This document shows, one piece after another, positions 52,158 through 62,288 of a stretch of DNA of 64,000 nt. The notes beneath the pieces were generated by a model. It ran no database searches. It had not been told where the DNA came from and saw only the letters and a program-made list of their open reading frames with translations. The DNA comes from Bradyrhizobium arachidis (GTDB taxonomy: Bacteria > Pseudomonadota > Alphaproteobacteria > Rhizobiales > Xanthobacteraceae), in NCBI RefSeq assembly GCF_024758505.1, contig NZ_CP077970.1, positions 806,001 to 870,000 of the forward strand. The letters are read 5' to 3'. Both the position numbers and the translations under genes were made by a program. Positions within the stretch are counted from its first letter, which is position 1. Each line of letters begins with the position of its first letter.

Positions 52158-52643
52158 CTAGGCGGCCGATGGTCCCGGATCATCGTCATCAAAGAGTTTT
52201 TTGCCCGCGGACATCGGATTGCTAAACAGGACCCTGACAACATCATTCGGATCGGTTCGACTGACGCTTTCGATCCTGACGACGTGGGTGCGCCCTGCAG
52301 TGAAGAAGGGGATTTCGCTTCCGACCTTCAGCCCCACTAATGCTGCGCCCAACGGTGACATCACGGGGATTTGGGTGTGCTCGGACGTGTAGTCTTCGGG
52401 GTACACCAGTTGCCTCGTCTCACGAGGGAAGCCCCAGTTGATCCAGAACGTCACCCAGGATCCCATGGTGACAATGCGGTCCAATCTGGCCGCGCGATCA
52501 GGGACGATTTCCGCACGCTTGATCTCGCTCAACAGAAAACGTGCATCCACGTCGCCTTGAGTTGCGCCCACGCGCGCGAGCCGTTCCAAGCGGCGATGCT
52601 CAGAGGCGGAAAGAGTGACCTCGGGGATGGAGGGAATGCTCAT
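52158..52643 (-). CDS. GreA/GreB C-terminal domain protein, second copy
   Basis: A 161-residue relative of the neighbouring Rnk-like gene, from ATG 52643. Same domain order: helical N-part with HRRLERLARVGATQGDVDARFLLSEIKRAEIV, then IVTMGSWVTFWINWGFPRETRQLVYPEDYTS and VMSPLGAALVGLKVGSEIPFFT. The acidic C-terminal tail (DDDDPG) is unusual. Two Gre-like genes in tandem suggests duplication. Expressed with the downstream Rnk gene. Confidence 0.86.
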   Translation of the reverse strand: MSIPSIPEVTLSASEHRRLERLARVGATQGDVDARFLLSEIKRAEIVPDRAARLDRIVTMGSWVTFWINWGFPRETRQLVYPEDYTSEHTQIPVMSPLGAALVGLKVGSEIPFFTAGRTHVVRIESVSRTDPNDVVRVLFSNPMSAGKKLFDDDDPGPSAA

Positions 52644-53220
52644 GACATGCTTCCTTGTTTGGCTTCCCACGGGAAAGCCACACTCCAAATCTGGTTGATG
52701 AAGGAAGTGATATCCGGACGGCACCGATTACCGTCCGGCTAAGCTCCTGCTTGGAGCCGTCCGGCGCGCAGGCAACGCCGCGCAATGCGCGGATCGATGT
52801 CGGGGACGTGGATCATGTCATCACCAACATAGGACCTTGCAGCCGACCCTGCATCGCGACCAAAGCGCGCACGGACTGCGCATCCGCTGAATCCGAAGAA
52901 GCTGAAGGAGCCGGCGAAGTAGTTTCTCAAGGTCCGGCCGAACAACCATTGCGGAGCATTTCGAAGAGCGCCACTCAGTCGCCGTCCTCTTGCAGCCGAA
53001 AACGATGCCGTAGCCGGCGCGACGGCACCCGCTCGATCCCGTCGCGAATGGCGTAGAGATCACGAAGCTGGCCGCCAGCGACCAATGGAAGATCCGGAGG
53101 AACGGATCCCATGCGTAGACCGTGGCGGGGCACCATTGACGACCGCCTGTCCACCGGTCTCCGATGTCGCTCCTCAAAATGAGTTGCGTACCTCAAATAA
53201 CCTCTGCTAGCCTTCAAGCC
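52644..53220. other. Degraded region with cytochrome b561 remnant
   Basis: A 577-bp gap without an intact gene. Only the short cytochrome-like segment at 53058-53120 is recognisable. Frames crossing the rest on either strand lack family similarity. Confidence 0.55.
53058..53120 (-). pseudogene. Cytochrome b561-like N-terminal remnant
   Basis: The minus strand encodes VYAWDPFLRIFHWSLAASF, the first transmembrane helix with heme-ligand His of small di-heme cytochrome b561 proteins. Downstream, similarity passes between frames (AGYGIVFG is in frame 1) and then fades, so the gene is broken and truncated. Intact homologues are about 180 residues. Confidence 0.55.
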
Positions 53221-54267
53221 ATGAAGGAGCCGGACCCCAGCAGCCCACTCACGCTGAAGGACATCGCGCGCCAGGCTGGCGTCAGCCTCGCGACGGTGGA
53301 CCGCGTGCTGCACAACCGCCCCGGCGTGCGGCCGGACACGGTTCGCCGCGTCCGGGAGGCGATCGAGCGCAACTCCTTCCAGCCCCATGTGGCGGCCGCC
53401 GAGCTCGCCCGCAGCCGCGCCCGCCGCTTCGCCTTCGTGATGCCGTCCGGACCTAACCTGTTCATGATGCAGATTCAGTCCTATCTCGGCGAGATGGCTG
53501 GTTGGCTGTCGGCGCGCCGCCTCGCGGTCGAGGTGATCGCGACCGACGTGTTCGACCCGTCCGTGCTCGCGGCGTCGCTGGAGTCGCTCATCGGCGGCGA
53601 CTATGACGGCGTTGCCGTGGTCGCGCTGGATCATCCGAGTGTGCGCGCCGCCGTCAACGATCTCGTCGATGCCGGCACCAAGGTCGTGACGCTGGTGTCG
53701 GACGTGCCGTCGTCGCGCCGCAACCACTATATCGGCATCGACAACATCGCCGCAGGCCGCACCGCCGGCGCGCTGGTCGGCCGCCTCGTCGGTCCGCGGT
53801 CCGGAAAAGTCGCGATCGTTGCGGGTTCGCAGGGCCTGCGCGACCATGCCGAACGCATTTTTGGCTTCAACCAGGTGATATCCTCGGAATTTTCCAATCT
53901 CGAGGTGCTGCCCGTGCTCGAAGGGCGCGACGAGGACGAGCGCTCGGAACAGATGTTGTCGCGGCTGTTCGGCAAGCATCCAGACATCGTCGGTCTCTAC
54001 AATGCCGGTGCCGGCACGCAAGGCGTTGCAAAAGCGCTCGGCGACAGCGGGTGCGAGAAACAGGTGGTGTTCGTCGGTCACGACGTCACGGTGCTGACGC
54101 GAAAACTGCTGTTGCAGGGGGTGATGGATGCGGCGATCTCGCAAAACCCGGGCCATGAGGCGCGCGCCGCGGTGCGCGTGCTGCTGTCGCTCGCGCGCGG
54201 CGAGCCGATTTTGATCGAACAGGAGAAGATCCGGATCGACATCGTGATGCGGGACAATCTGCCGTAG
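53221..54267 (+). CDS. LacI-family regulator of the sugar operon
   Basis: A 348-residue repressor. The HTH is TLKDIARQAGVSLATVDRVLHNRPGVRPDTVRRV (about residues 11-44), followed by the hinge helix HVAAAELARSRARRF and a periplasmic-binding-protein-like sugar domain (FAFVMPSGPN, HYIGIDNIAAGRTAGAL, VGLYNAGAGTQGV). It precedes xylB by 92 bp in the same direction and most likely regulates the whole cluster. Effector probably a pentose or deoxysugar. Confidence 0.9.
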   Translation: MKEPDPSSPLTLKDIARQAGVSLATVDRVLHNRPGVRPDTVRRVREAIERNSFQPHVAAAELARSRARRFAFVMPSGPNLFMMQIQSYLGEMAGWLSARRLAVEVIATDVFDPSVLAASLESLIGGDYDGVAVVALDHPSVRAAVNDLVDAGTKVVTLVSDVPSSRRNHYIGIDNIAAGRTAGALVGRLVGPRSGKVAIVAGSQGLRDHAERIFGFNQVISSEFSNLEVLPVLEGRDEDERSEQMLSRLFGKHPDIVGLYNAGAGTQGVAKALGDSGCEKQVVFVGHDVTVLTRKLLLQGVMDAAISQNPGHEARAAVRVLLSLARGEPILIEQEKIRIDIVMRDNLP

Positions 54268-54359
54268 CCGAACGGCGCGGCGGTTCGTGTTTGTAAATGA
54301 GCGATTGCGGCAAGCGCGACGTCAGTTCGTGCAACCGCTAGCGGGAAGGGGAGGACGAC

Positions 54360-55817
54360 GTGTTTCTCGGAATGGACATCGGCACGTCCGGTGTGAAAGC
54401 GGTGCTCGCTGACGAGGCCGGCGCGATTGTCGCGACCGCCGCGCGCGAGCTCGCGCTATCGCATCCGGCGCCGCTGTGGTCCGAGCAGGATCCGGATGCC
54501 TGGGTCGACGCCGCGATCGGTGCGGTCGACGATCTCGCCGCCGCGCATCCGCGCGACGTCGCAGGCGTGCGCGGCATCGGCCTTTCCGGCCAGATGCACG
54601 GCGCGACGCTTCTCGGCGATGACGGCCGTCCGCTGCGCCCTGCCATCCTCTGGAATGACGGAAGGTCGCATGCCGAATGCGAAAGGCTCGAACGGCGCTG
54701 CCCGTCAGTGCATTCCATCGCCGGCAATCTGGCGATGCCCGGCTTCACCGCGCCAAAGCTGCTCTGGGTCGCGCGGCACGAGCCCGGGATTTTTGAGCGC
54801 GTCGCAAAAGTGCTGCTGCCAAAAGCCTATGTTCGCTACCGCCTGACCGGCGAGATGGTCGAGGACATGTCTGATGCCGCCGGCACGCTCTGGCTCGACG
54901 TCGGCCAGCGTCGCTGGTCGGCGTTGCTGCTGCACGCCACCGGGCTCGATCTGCATCACATGCCGCGCCTCGTCGAAGGCAGCGAGGTCAGCGCGATGCT
55001 TGCGCCCGAATTCGCGCAGCGCTGGGGCATGGCGAAGGGCGTTTTGGTCGCCGGTGGCGCCGGCGATTGCGCGGCGAGCGCGATCGGGCTCGGCGCGATT
55101 GCGCCCGGCGATGCGTTCCTGTCGCTCGGCACCTCTGGCGTCGTGTTTCGCGTCACCGACAGTTTTGCGCCGGCACCCGCCTCCGCCGTGCACGCCTTCT
55201 GCCACGCGCTGCCCGGCCTCTGGCACCAGATGGGTGTGATGCTGTCGGCCGCCGCCTCGCTCGCCTGGCTCTCGGGCGTGATGGCGACGCCTGCGGCGTC
55301 GCTGCTTGCGCCGCTCGGCGACAGCGTTGCCGGGCCGAGCTCCGTAAAATTTCTGCCTTATCTCGACGGCGAGCGCACGCCGCACAACGACGCCGCCGCA
55401 GCCGGCGCGTTCATCGGCTTGCGCGGCGCGACGGGACGCGATGGAATCGTACAGGCCGTGCTCGAAGGCGTCGCCTTCGCCGCGCGCGACAATCTCGAGG
55501 CGCTCGGCAAGGCCAGCTCGGCGATATCGGAGGTCGATCTCGTCGGCGGCGGCTCGCGCTCGACACTGTGGGCGCAGATCTGCGCCGACGTGCTCGGCAT
55601 TCCCGTGCATCGCGTCGAGGAGGGCGAGGTCGGCGCTGCGCTCGGTGCTGCCAGACTCGGTCGGCTCGCCGCAACGGGCGAAGATCCCGCGCAAATCTGC
55701 ACGCGCCCGCGGCGCCTCGCGACATTCACGCCCCATCCGTCGCGCACTGCGGCCTATGACGAGGCCTATCACCAGTGGCACAAGCTATATCCCGCGCTGA
55801 AGGAGTTTTCCCTGTGA
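54360..55817 (+). CDS. xylB: Xylulokinase
   Basis: FGGY-family kinase of 485 residues phosphorylating D-xylulose. Starts at GTG 54360 after GGGGAGG. Visible: [14 protein letters not shown] (phosphate loop 1), [12 protein letters not shown] and [12 protein letters not shown], with the C-terminal [22 protein letters not shown] motif. Its stop overlaps the xylA start (GTGA), as usual for the pair. Confidence 0.92.
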   Translation: MFLGMDIGTSGVKAVLADEAGAIVATAARELALSHPAPLWSEQDPDAWVDAAIGAVDDLAAAHPRDVAGVRGIGLSGQMHGATLLGDDGRPLRPAILWNDGRSHAECERLERRCPSVHSIAGNLAMPGFTAPKLLWVARHEPGIFERVAKVLLPKAYVRYRLTGEMVEDMSDAAGTLWLDVGQRRWSALLLHATGLDLHHMPRLVEGSEVSAMLAPEFAQRWGMAKGVLVAGGAGDCAASAIGLGAIAPGDAFLSLGTSGVVFRVTDSFAPAPASAVHAFCHALPGLWHQMGVMLSAAASLAWLSGVMATPAASLLAPLGDSVAGPSSVKFLPYLDGERTPHNDAAAAGAFIGLRGATGRDGIVQAVLEGVAFAARDNLEALGKASSAISEVDLVGGGSRSTLWAQICADVLGIPVHRVEEGEVGAALGAARLGRLAATGEDPAQICTRPRRLATFTPHPSRTAAYDEAYHQWHKLYPALKEFSL

Positions 55818-57136
55818 ACGCGTTACCAAAATTCTTCGGCGCCGCCGATCCGGTCGCCTATGGCGGCAAGGCCGCCAAAGACCCGCTGGCCTTCCGCTGG
55901 TACGACAAGGACCGCATCGTCCATGGCAAGCGGCTCGAGGATCATTTGCGTTTCGCGGTCTGCTACTGGCATTCGTTCTGCTGGCCCGGCGGCGATCCCT
56001 TCGGCGGCGAGACGTTCATGCGGCCATGGCAGCATGGCTCCGACGCCATGGCGATGGCGCGGGCCAAGGCCGACATCGCCTTCGAGCTGTTCCGCCTCCT
56101 CGATGTGCCCTTCTTCACCTTCCACGACGCCGATGCCGCGCCGGAAGGTACGACGCTTGCCGAATCCGTCGCCAACCTCAACGCCATCGCCGATCTCTTC
56201 GAGCAGAAGATGGCCTCGTCCAAGGTGCGGCTGCTCTGGGGCACGGCGAACCTGTTCACGCACCGCCGCTATATGGCGGGCGCCGCGACCAATCCCGATC
56301 CTGATGTCTTCACCTATGCCGCCGGCCAGGTCCGCGCTGCGCTGGAGGTGACGCACCGGCTCGGTGGCCAGAACTACGTGCTGTGGGGCGGGCGCGAAGG
56401 CTACGAGACGCTGCTCAACACCGACCTGAAGCGCGAGCTCGACCAGCTCGGCCGCTTCGTCTCGCTCGTCGTCGAGCACAAGCACAAGATCGGCTTCAAG
56501 GGACCGCTCCTGATCGAGCCCAAGCCGAAGGAGCCGACCAAGCATCAATACGATTTTGACGTCGCCACCTGCTTCGGCTTCCTCCAGCGCTATGACCTCC
56601 TCGACGACGTCAAGCTCAACGTCGAGCAGAACCACGCGATCCTCGCCGGCCATTCGTTCCAGCACGAGGTGGCGCTGGCCCAGGCGCTCGGCGTGTTCGG
56701 CTCGCTCGACATCAACCGCGGCGATGATCTCCTGGGCTGGGACACCGACCAGTTCGCCATGAACGTGCCGGAGCTGGCGCTGGTCTTCCACGACATGCTG
56801 AAGGGCGGCGGCTTTACCACCGGCGGTCTCAATTTCGACGCCAAGATCAGGCGTCAATCGATCGACCCGGACGATCTGATCCACGCCCATGTCGGGTCGA
56901 TGGATGCCTGCGCCCAGGCGCTGCTGGCTGCGGCCGACATGCTCGACGCCGAGGCGCTGACGAAACCGATTGCGGACCGCTATGCCGGATGGACGGGCGC
57001 GGAAGGGCAGGCCATCCTTGCCGGCCAGCGTTCGCTCGCCGATCTCGCCGACCGGGCGCTGGCATCCGGCTTAGATCCGCAGCCGCGTTCGGGTCGTCAG
57101 GAATATCTTGAATCTCTCGTCAACCGGTACGTCTGA
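55814..57136 (+). CDS. xylA: Xylose isomerase
   Basis: Metal-dependent isomerase of 440 residues converting D-xylose to D-xylulose. Start at GTG 55814. Signature motifs: [12 protein letters not shown] with catalytic His, [31 protein letters not shown] and [21 protein letters not shown]. Length and motifs fit class II xylose isomerases. Confidence 0.95.
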   Translation: MNALPKFFGAADPVAYGGKAAKDPLAFRWYDKDRIVHGKRLEDHLRFAVCYWHSFCWPGGDPFGGETFMRPWQHGSDAMAMARAKADIAFELFRLLDVPFFTFHDADAAPEGTTLAESVANLNAIADLFEQKMASSKVRLLWGTANLFTHRRYMAGAATNPDPDVFTYAAGQVRAALEVTHRLGGQNYVLWGGREGYETLLNTDLKRELDQLGRFVSLVVEHKHKIGFKGPLLIEPKPKEPTKHQYDFDVATCFGFLQRYDLLDDVKLNVEQNHAILAGHSFQHEVALAQALGVFGSLDINRGDDLLGWDTDQFAMNVPELALVFHDMLKGGGFTTGGLNFDAKIRRQSIDPDDLIHAHVGSMDACAQALLAAADMLDAEALTKPIADRYAGWTGAEGQAILAGQRSLADLADRALASGLDPQPRSGRQEYLESLVNRYV

Positions 57137-57148
57137 GCGAGGCCGAGC

Positions 57149-57913
57149 ATGACAACTTCTCCCACAAACGGCCAGCCGGTCCTGGAACTGACGGGCATCG
57201 GCAAGGAGTTCGGCGCGATCCGCGCCCTGCACGACGTCGACATGCAGGTCTTTCCCGGCGAGGTGGTCGGCCTGATGGGCGACAATGGCGCCGGCAAGTC
57301 GACGCTGGTCAAAATCATTGCCGGCAATTTCCGCCCCAGCCATGGCGAGATCCGCTTCGACGGCAATGCGGTGCATTTCCACCGCCCGATCGACGCCCGT
57401 GCGGTCGGGATCGAGGTCGTCTATCAGGACCTCGCGCTGGCGGACAATCTGACCGCCGCGGCCAACGTCTTTCTCGGCCGCGAGCTCAAGCGCAAATTCG
57501 GCCCCGTTTCATTGCTCGACCACAAGGCGATGGCATCGCGCGCGCTGACGCTGTTCGGCGAGCTGCGCTCGGAGACGCGGCCGCATGATCTGGTCAAGCA
57601 GATGTCCGGCGGCCAGCGCCAGGCAGTGGCGATCGCGCGCACGCGGCTTTCCAACGCCAAGCTCGTGATGATGGACGAGCCGACCGCCGCAATCTCGGTG
57701 CGCCAGGTCGAGCAGGTGCTGAGCCTGATCCACCGGCTGAAGGAGCAGGGCGTGGCCGTGATGCTGATCTCCCACCGCATGCCCGACGTGTTCGCGGTCT
57801 GCGACCGCGTCGTCGTCATGCGGCGCGGCGAGAAGCGGGCGGACAAGCCGATTGCGGATACCAGTCCCGAGGAAGTCACCGCCCTCATTACCGGCGCGAA
57901 GGAGGCGGCGTGA
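57149..57913 (+). CDS. Sugar ABC transporter ATP-binding protein, single-domain
   Basis: ATPase of 254 residues: Walker A MGDNGAGKST, signature MSGGQRQAVAIAR, Walker B LVMMDEPTAAIS. Classical XylG/RbsA carry two such domains in about 500 residues; this has one, like FrcA of Sinorhizobium. It follows xylA by 12 bp and overlaps the permease start. Confidence 0.9.
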   Translation: MTTSPTNGQPVLELTGIGKEFGAIRALHDVDMQVFPGEVVGLMGDNGAGKSTLVKIIAGNFRPSHGEIRFDGNAVHFHRPIDARAVGIEVVYQDLALADNLTAAANVFLGRELKRKFGPVSLLDHKAMASRALTLFGELRSETRPHDLVKQMSGGQRQAVAIARTRLSNAKLVMMDEPTAAISVRQVEQVLSLIHRLKEQGVAVMLISHRMPDVFAVCDRVVVMRRGEKRADKPIADTSPEEVTALITGAKEAA

Positions 57914-58983
57914 TGTCCGTACCCATGGAAACCCCGATCTCCTTCACCAATGTCGGCCGCAGCAAATGGTGGCAGCGCGGCATCTTTGCCTCGCAGACCG
58001 GCTACGTGCTGGCGGCACTCCTGGTGCTGATGCTCGTGATGCATTTCGCTAGCCCCTACTTCTTCACCCAGGGCAATATGCAGAACGTGGCGAAGAACTT
58101 TTCCTTCATCGCCATTGCCACGCTCGGAATCACTTTCGTCATCATCACCGGCGGCATCGATCTCTCCGTCGGCTCGATGATGTGCTTTTCTGCGATGATC
58201 ACTTCCATGGTCATGGTCGAGCTGTCGGCGCCGGGATCGCCGTTCGTCCATTTGGCCGCGGACGGCAAGACCGTCGTCGCCAATGTGCCCGGATTGATCC
58301 TTCTGGTCTCGGTGCTTGCAGGGCTGTGCGCCGCGCTGATCGTCGGGCTCGTCAACGGCTTCTGCATTGCGGTGCTCGGGCTGTCGCCCTTCGTCACCAC
58401 GCTCGGCATGCTCTCGATCGTGCGCGGGCTCGCCTATGTCGTCTCGAACGGCCGCGGCAGCTTTCCGGGCGGGCCGGACGCCGAATATTTCTACGCGCTC
58501 ACCTCGGGCGATGTGTTTGGCATACCCGCGCCCTTCATCTATCTGGTGATACTCGCCGCGGTGATGGCGGTCGTGCTGCATCACACGAGTTTCGGCCGCC
58601 ACGTCTTCGCGCTCGGCGGCAACGAGAAGGCGGCCGAACTGACCGGCATCTCGGTCGTGCGGGTGAAGATCGAGGTCTATGTGATCTGCGCGCTCGCCGC
58701 GGGGCTTCAGGGCATCATCATTTCCGGCTGGCTGGGTTCGGCGCCGGCGAACATGGCGACGTCCTACGAGCTCAACGTGATCGCGGCCGCCGTCATCGGC
58801 GGCGCCAATCTCGCTGGTGGTATTGGCGGTCCGCTCGGTGCCATCGTCGGCTGCGTGCTGCTCGAGGTCATTCGCAACGGCCTCGTGCTCGCGCAGGTCA
58901 ACGCCTACTGGCAGCAGACGCTGGTCGGCGTGATCATCATCCTTGCCGTGCTGGTGGACCGCATCCGCTCGCGCATGACTTAA
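57913..58983 (+). CDS. Sugar ABC transporter permease
   Basis: CUT2-family permease of 356 residues with eight to ten hydrophobic segments. FITGGIDLSVGSMM and LGLSPFVTTLGMLSIVRGLAYVVSNGRG are the standard blocks of the RbsC/XylH/FrcC group. Start at ATG 57913 shares one base with the ATPase stop. Forms the import channel for the neighbouring ATPase and binding protein. Confidence 0.92.
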   Translation: MSVPMETPISFTNVGRSKWWQRGIFASQTGYVLAALLVLMLVMHFASPYFFTQGNMQNVAKNFSFIAIATLGITFVIITGGIDLSVGSMMCFSAMITSMVMVELSAPGSPFVHLAADGKTVVANVPGLILLVSVLAGLCAALIVGLVNGFCIAVLGLSPFVTTLGMLSIVRGLAYVVSNGRGSFPGGPDAEYFYALTSGDVFGIPAPFIYLVILAAVMAVVLHHTSFGRHVFALGGNEKAAELTGISVVRVKIEVYVICALAAGLQGIIISGWLGSAPANMATSYELNVIAAAVIGGANLAGGIGGPLGAIVGCVLLEVIRNGLVLAQVNAYWQQTLVGVIIILAVLVDRIRSRMT

Positions 58984-59076
58984 CGAGTTACTCCGGACGG
59001 ACAACGAAAGATCGTCTATCCGCCGGCCGGAGCATCACATCACAAAAGGATAGGCACCAAAGTGTGGAGGGAAGGA

Positions 59077-60009
59077 ATGAAGAAGCTTCTGTTGGCTGGC
59101 GTGACCATCGCGATGATGGCGACCCCGGCATTTGCCCAGACCTACAAGTTCGCGGTCGTGCCCAAGGCGATGAACAATCCGTTCTTCGACGTTGCGCGTG
59201 ACGGCTGCCTGAAGCGGGCCAAGGAACTCGGCAATGTCGAGTGCATCTACAAGGGGCCGATCGAGCACGAGCCGGCGACGCAGGCGCAGATCATCCAGGA
59301 CTTCATCACCCAGAAGGTGGATGGGCTCGCGATCTCGGTTGCCGACGTTGCGGCCATGACCAAGTCGATCGACGCGGCGACGGCGGCCGGCATTCCCGTG
59401 ATCACGTTCGACGCGGACGCGCCGGGCTCCAAGCGGCTCTCCTATATCGGCACCAACAACAAGGACTTCGGCCTCGCACTCGGCAAGCAGTTGCGCGAGC
59501 TCCGGCCCGAGGGCGGCAAATATGCCATGGTCTCCGGCGGCCCGGGTGCGAAGAACCTTGCCGAACGCGTCGATGGTGTTCGCGAAGCGCTCAAGGGCTC
59601 GAAATGGGTCGAGGTCCAGGGTTCGCCGACCTTCTGCAACGACGACTCCGCGCTTGCGGTTCAGCAGATGTCGGACCTGCGCACCGCAACGCCCGACCTT
59701 GCCGCGATCGTGCCGGTCGGCGGCTGGCCGATGTTCGCGCCTGAGGGCTACAAGGCCTTCGTCAACAAGAACAAGAAGGATATCGACGCCGGCAAGCTCA
59801 CGCTCGTCGTCGCCGATACGCTGAAGATGCAGCTCGAACTGCTGCGCGACGGCTACTCCAACGCGCTCACCGGCCAGCGCCCATTCGAGATGGGCGAGAA
59901 GTCGATGGACGCCTTGCTCGCGATCAAGAAGGGCCAGAAGGTTCCGGAAGTGATCTACACCGGTCTCGACCTGGTCACGAAGGATAACGTCGCTCAACTC
60001 TTGAAGTAG
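59077..60009 (+). CDS. Sugar ABC transporter substrate-binding protein
   Basis: Periplasmic binding protein of 310 residues with signal peptide (MKKLLLAGVTIAMMATPAFAQ). The CUT2-type fold shows KFAVVPKAMNNPFFD, QAQIIQDFITQKVDGLAISV, GIPVITFDADAPGSKRLSYIGTNN. Start at 59077 follows GGAGGG and AAGG. Imports an unphosphorylated monosaccharide, likely xylose or a deoxysugar. Confidence 0.92.
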   Translation: MKKLLLAGVTIAMMATPAFAQTYKFAVVPKAMNNPFFDVARDGCLKRAKELGNVECIYKGPIEHEPATQAQIIQDFITQKVDGLAISVADVAAMTKSIDAATAAGIPVITFDADAPGSKRLSYIGTNNKDFGLALGKQLRELRPEGGKYAMVSGGPGAKNLAERVDGVREALKGSKWVEVQGSPTFCNDDSALAVQQMSDLRTATPDLAAIVPVGGWPMFAPEGYKAFVNKNKKDIDAGKLTLVVADTLKMQLELLRDGYSNALTGQRPFEMGEKSMDALLAIKKGQKVPEVIYTGLDLVTKDNVAQLLK

Positions 60010-60117
60010 GAACGTTACCAGCCCAACGTTCCTGCGCTACACTCCCTCTCCCGCTTCGCGGGGGAGGGAGTGCTGCTTTTGTGGATTGCGTCGGTTCCAC
60101 ATGCGCTAGCCGCAAAC

Positions 60118-60240
60118 TCGTCATGCCCGGGCATGGCCGTCCGAAGGACGGCGTCACTTCCGCTCACCTATGTCCCGGGCATCCACGTTCTTCGTGCGGC
60201 ACAAAGGCGTGGATGGCCGGGACGAGCCCGGCCATGACGA
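60118..60240. repeat. Dispersed repeat, family D copy 2
   Basis: Contains the complement of the 30809-30874 element (hairpin CCGGGACGAGCCCGGCCATGAC and the CCACGTTCTTCGTGCGGCAC stretch). Lies in the 268-bp gap between the binding-protein gene and the aldo/keto reductase; a smaller hairpin CTCCCTC...GAGGGAG precedes it near 60043. Confidence 0.8.
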
Positions 60241-60277
60241 TGTGGAAGCGTCTATGCACAATAGGAAGGAAACTGGA

Positions 60278-61255
60278 ATGAAACGCGCGCGACTTGCTGA
60301 TGGTCTCGACGTCACCGCAATTGGCCTTGGAACCGCGCCGCTGGGCGGCTTGTTCTCAGCGGTCAGCGAGGCGGATGCGGAAGCCACCATTGAACGCGCC
60401 TGGTCGCTCGGCGTCCGTTTCTTCGACACCGCGCCGCTTTACGGCTTTGGCCTGGCGGAGCGCCGCCTCGGCAGCTTCCTGCGGCAGCAGAAGCGCGATT
60501 CATTCGCGATCTCGACCAAGGTCGGCCGGTTGCTGCGCCCGGCGACGGCGTCGGGCGAGGACGATCACTACAAGGGCGCGCCCGCGCTGCGGCCGCAATT
60601 CGACTTCAGCTATGACGGCGTGATGCGCTCGGTGGAGGAGAGCCTCACGCGTCTCGGGCTCGATCGCGTCGATGTTTTGCTCGTGCATGATCCCGACGAT
60701 CACTATGATGCCGCCGTCAGCGGTGCCTTCCGCGCGCTGATGCGCCTGCGCGATGACGGCACGGTCAAGGCGATCGGTTCCGGCATGAACCAGTCCGAGA
60801 TGCTCGCGCGCTTTGCCGAAGCCGTGCCGCTTGACTGCTTCCTGCTCGCAGGCCGCTACACGCTGCTCGACCAGGGCGCGCTGACCGCGCTGTTCCCGAT
60901 CTGCCGCGCCAAGAACATCGGTATCCTGCTCGGCGGCATCTACAACAGCGGCATCCTCGCCAATCCCCATACCGGCGCGAAGTTCAACTATGAGGACGCC
61001 GATGCGGCGCTGGTCTCCCGTGCGCTGGAGCTGGACGCGCTGTGCCGCAAGCACGGCACCGAGCTGAAGGCGGCCGCGGTGCAGTTCTGCATGGCCCATC
61101 CGGCGGTGACGGTCGCCGTGCAGGGCGCGCGCACGGCCGCCGAGGTCTCGGACAACATCGCCATGGCGGAGCTGCCGGTGCCGCAGGCTTTCTGGCAAGA
61201 GCTGCGCGGGCGAAAACTGGTCGATGCGAACGCGCCGTTGCCGGGTGGAGCGTGA
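60278..61255 (+). CDS. Aldo/keto reductase, L-fucose/D-arabinose dehydrogenase-like
   Basis: A 325-residue NAD(P)-dependent oxidoreductase from ATG 60278. Catalytic AKR residues: Asp and Tyr in FFDTAPLYGFGLAERRLG, Lys in ISTKVGR and His in VLLVHDPDDHY. The subgroup that includes L-fucose dehydrogenase and D-threo-aldose 1-dehydrogenase oxidises the C1 of aldoses to lactones. The next gene, a lactonase-like hydrolase, starts one base after its stop, supporting that role. Confidence 0.85.
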   Translation: MKRARLADGLDVTAIGLGTAPLGGLFSAVSEADAEATIERAWSLGVRFFDTAPLYGFGLAERRLGSFLRQQKRDSFAISTKVGRLLRPATASGEDDHYKGAPALRPQFDFSYDGVMRSVEESLTRLGLDRVDVLLVHDPDDHYDAAVSGAFRALMRLRDDGTVKAIGSGMNQSEMLARFAEAVPLDCFLLAGRYTLLDQGALTALFPICRAKNIGILLGGIYNSGILANPHTGAKFNYEDADAALVSRALELDALCRKHGTELKAAAVQFCMAHPAVTVAVQGARTAAEVSDNIAMAELPVPQAFWQELRGRKLVDANAPLPGGA

Positions 61256-61256
61256 C

Positions 61257-62111
61257 ATGATCATTGACGGCCATCAGCATTTTTGGGACCCGGCGCGCGC
61301 TGACTATCCCTGGATGGAGGCGGCGGAACTGGCGCCGATCCGCCGCGCCTTCGCGCCCGCCGATCTCGCGCCGCTGCTTCGCGCTGGTGGCATCGATGCG
61401 AGCATTTTGGTGCAGTGCCGCTCCTCGATCGAGGAGACCGAAGAATTCCTGCGCCTCGCCAATGCTACGCCGTTCGTGATCGGCGTGGTCGGCTGGGCCG
61501 ACCTGACGGACGGCGATCTCGACGTGACGCTCGGCCGGCTGCGTGACTCGCCCGGCGGCGAAAAGCTCGTCGGCGTCAGGCACCAGGTGCACGACGAGTC
61601 CGATCCCGAGTGGCTGTTGCGGGAGGACGTGCAGCGCGGCTTGACCGCCGTGTTCGCACACGATCTCGCCTACGATCTCCTGGTGCGCACGCGCGAATTG
61701 CCGGCGGCGATCGCGACCGCGCAGGCCTTTCCGCACGCGCGCTTCGTGCTCGACCACGTCGCAAAGCCGCCGATATCAGACGGTTTTAGCCGCGACTGGG
61801 CCGACCTTCTCGCAGCCCTCGCCGCTTGCGGCAATGTCTGGTGCAAGATCTCGGGCCTTGCCACCGAAGCGAAATGGGACGATTGGGACGCGGAGCGCCT
61901 GTTTCCGTATGTCGAGCATGCGGCAAAATGTTTTGGCGAGGACCGCCTGATCTTCGGCTCGGACTGGCCGGTGTGCCTGCTCGCGGGCAGCTACGCCGAG
62001 ATCAAGGGTGCGCTCGAGGCGTGCCTTGCGCGGCTTGGCAGCAATGTCCACGAGAAGGCTCGTGGTCGCAATGCCCGCGATGCCTACCTTCTCGCAACGC
62101 AAGGACACTGA
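61257..62111 (+). CDS. Amidohydrolase-family sugar lactonase
   Basis: A 284-residue TIM-barrel hydrolase. The metal-binding HQHFWDP at the N-terminus, DHVAKPP in the middle and IFGSDWPVC near the C-terminus match the L-fucono- and L-rhamnono-lactonase subgroup of amidohydrolase-2. It probably opens the lactone made by the preceding dehydrogenase, giving an aldonic acid. Confidence 0.85.
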   Translation: MIIDGHQHFWDPARADYPWMEAAELAPIRRAFAPADLAPLLRAGGIDASILVQCRSSIEETEEFLRLANATPFVIGVVGWADLTDGDLDVTLGRLRDSPGGEKLVGVRHQVHDESDPEWLLREDVQRGLTAVFAHDLAYDLLVRTRELPAAIATAQAFPHARFVLDHVAKPPISDGFSRDWADLLAALAACGNVWCKISGLATEAKWDDWDAERLFPYVEHAAKCFGEDRLIFGSDWPVCLLAGSYAEIKGALEACLARLGSNVHEKARGRNARDAYLLATQGH

Positions 62112-62288
62112 GCGCCACAACCGGCCCGCGCACCGTGGTTCATTGCCGGCAACTCTCGGCTGTGGTTGCCCCCCGCCCGGCATGAGCATGAGGTCGGGGC
62201 AGGCCGACATTTTTCTTCAAAATCCTGAACCCTTTTTGCTTCGGTGAGGCTCTTGTCGGATGTGAATGCCTCATCGAAAGGATTGTGA

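Noticed and set aside
52655..53056. Plus-strand frame of 133 codons before the LacI gene
   Set aside because: No recognisable domain; Ser/Arg-rich and overlapping a decayed cytochrome gene on the other strand.
57424..59004. 526-codon minus-strand frame opposite the sugar ABC genes
   Set aside because: Mirror of the ATPase and permease genes; low-complexity Asp/His/Arg content.
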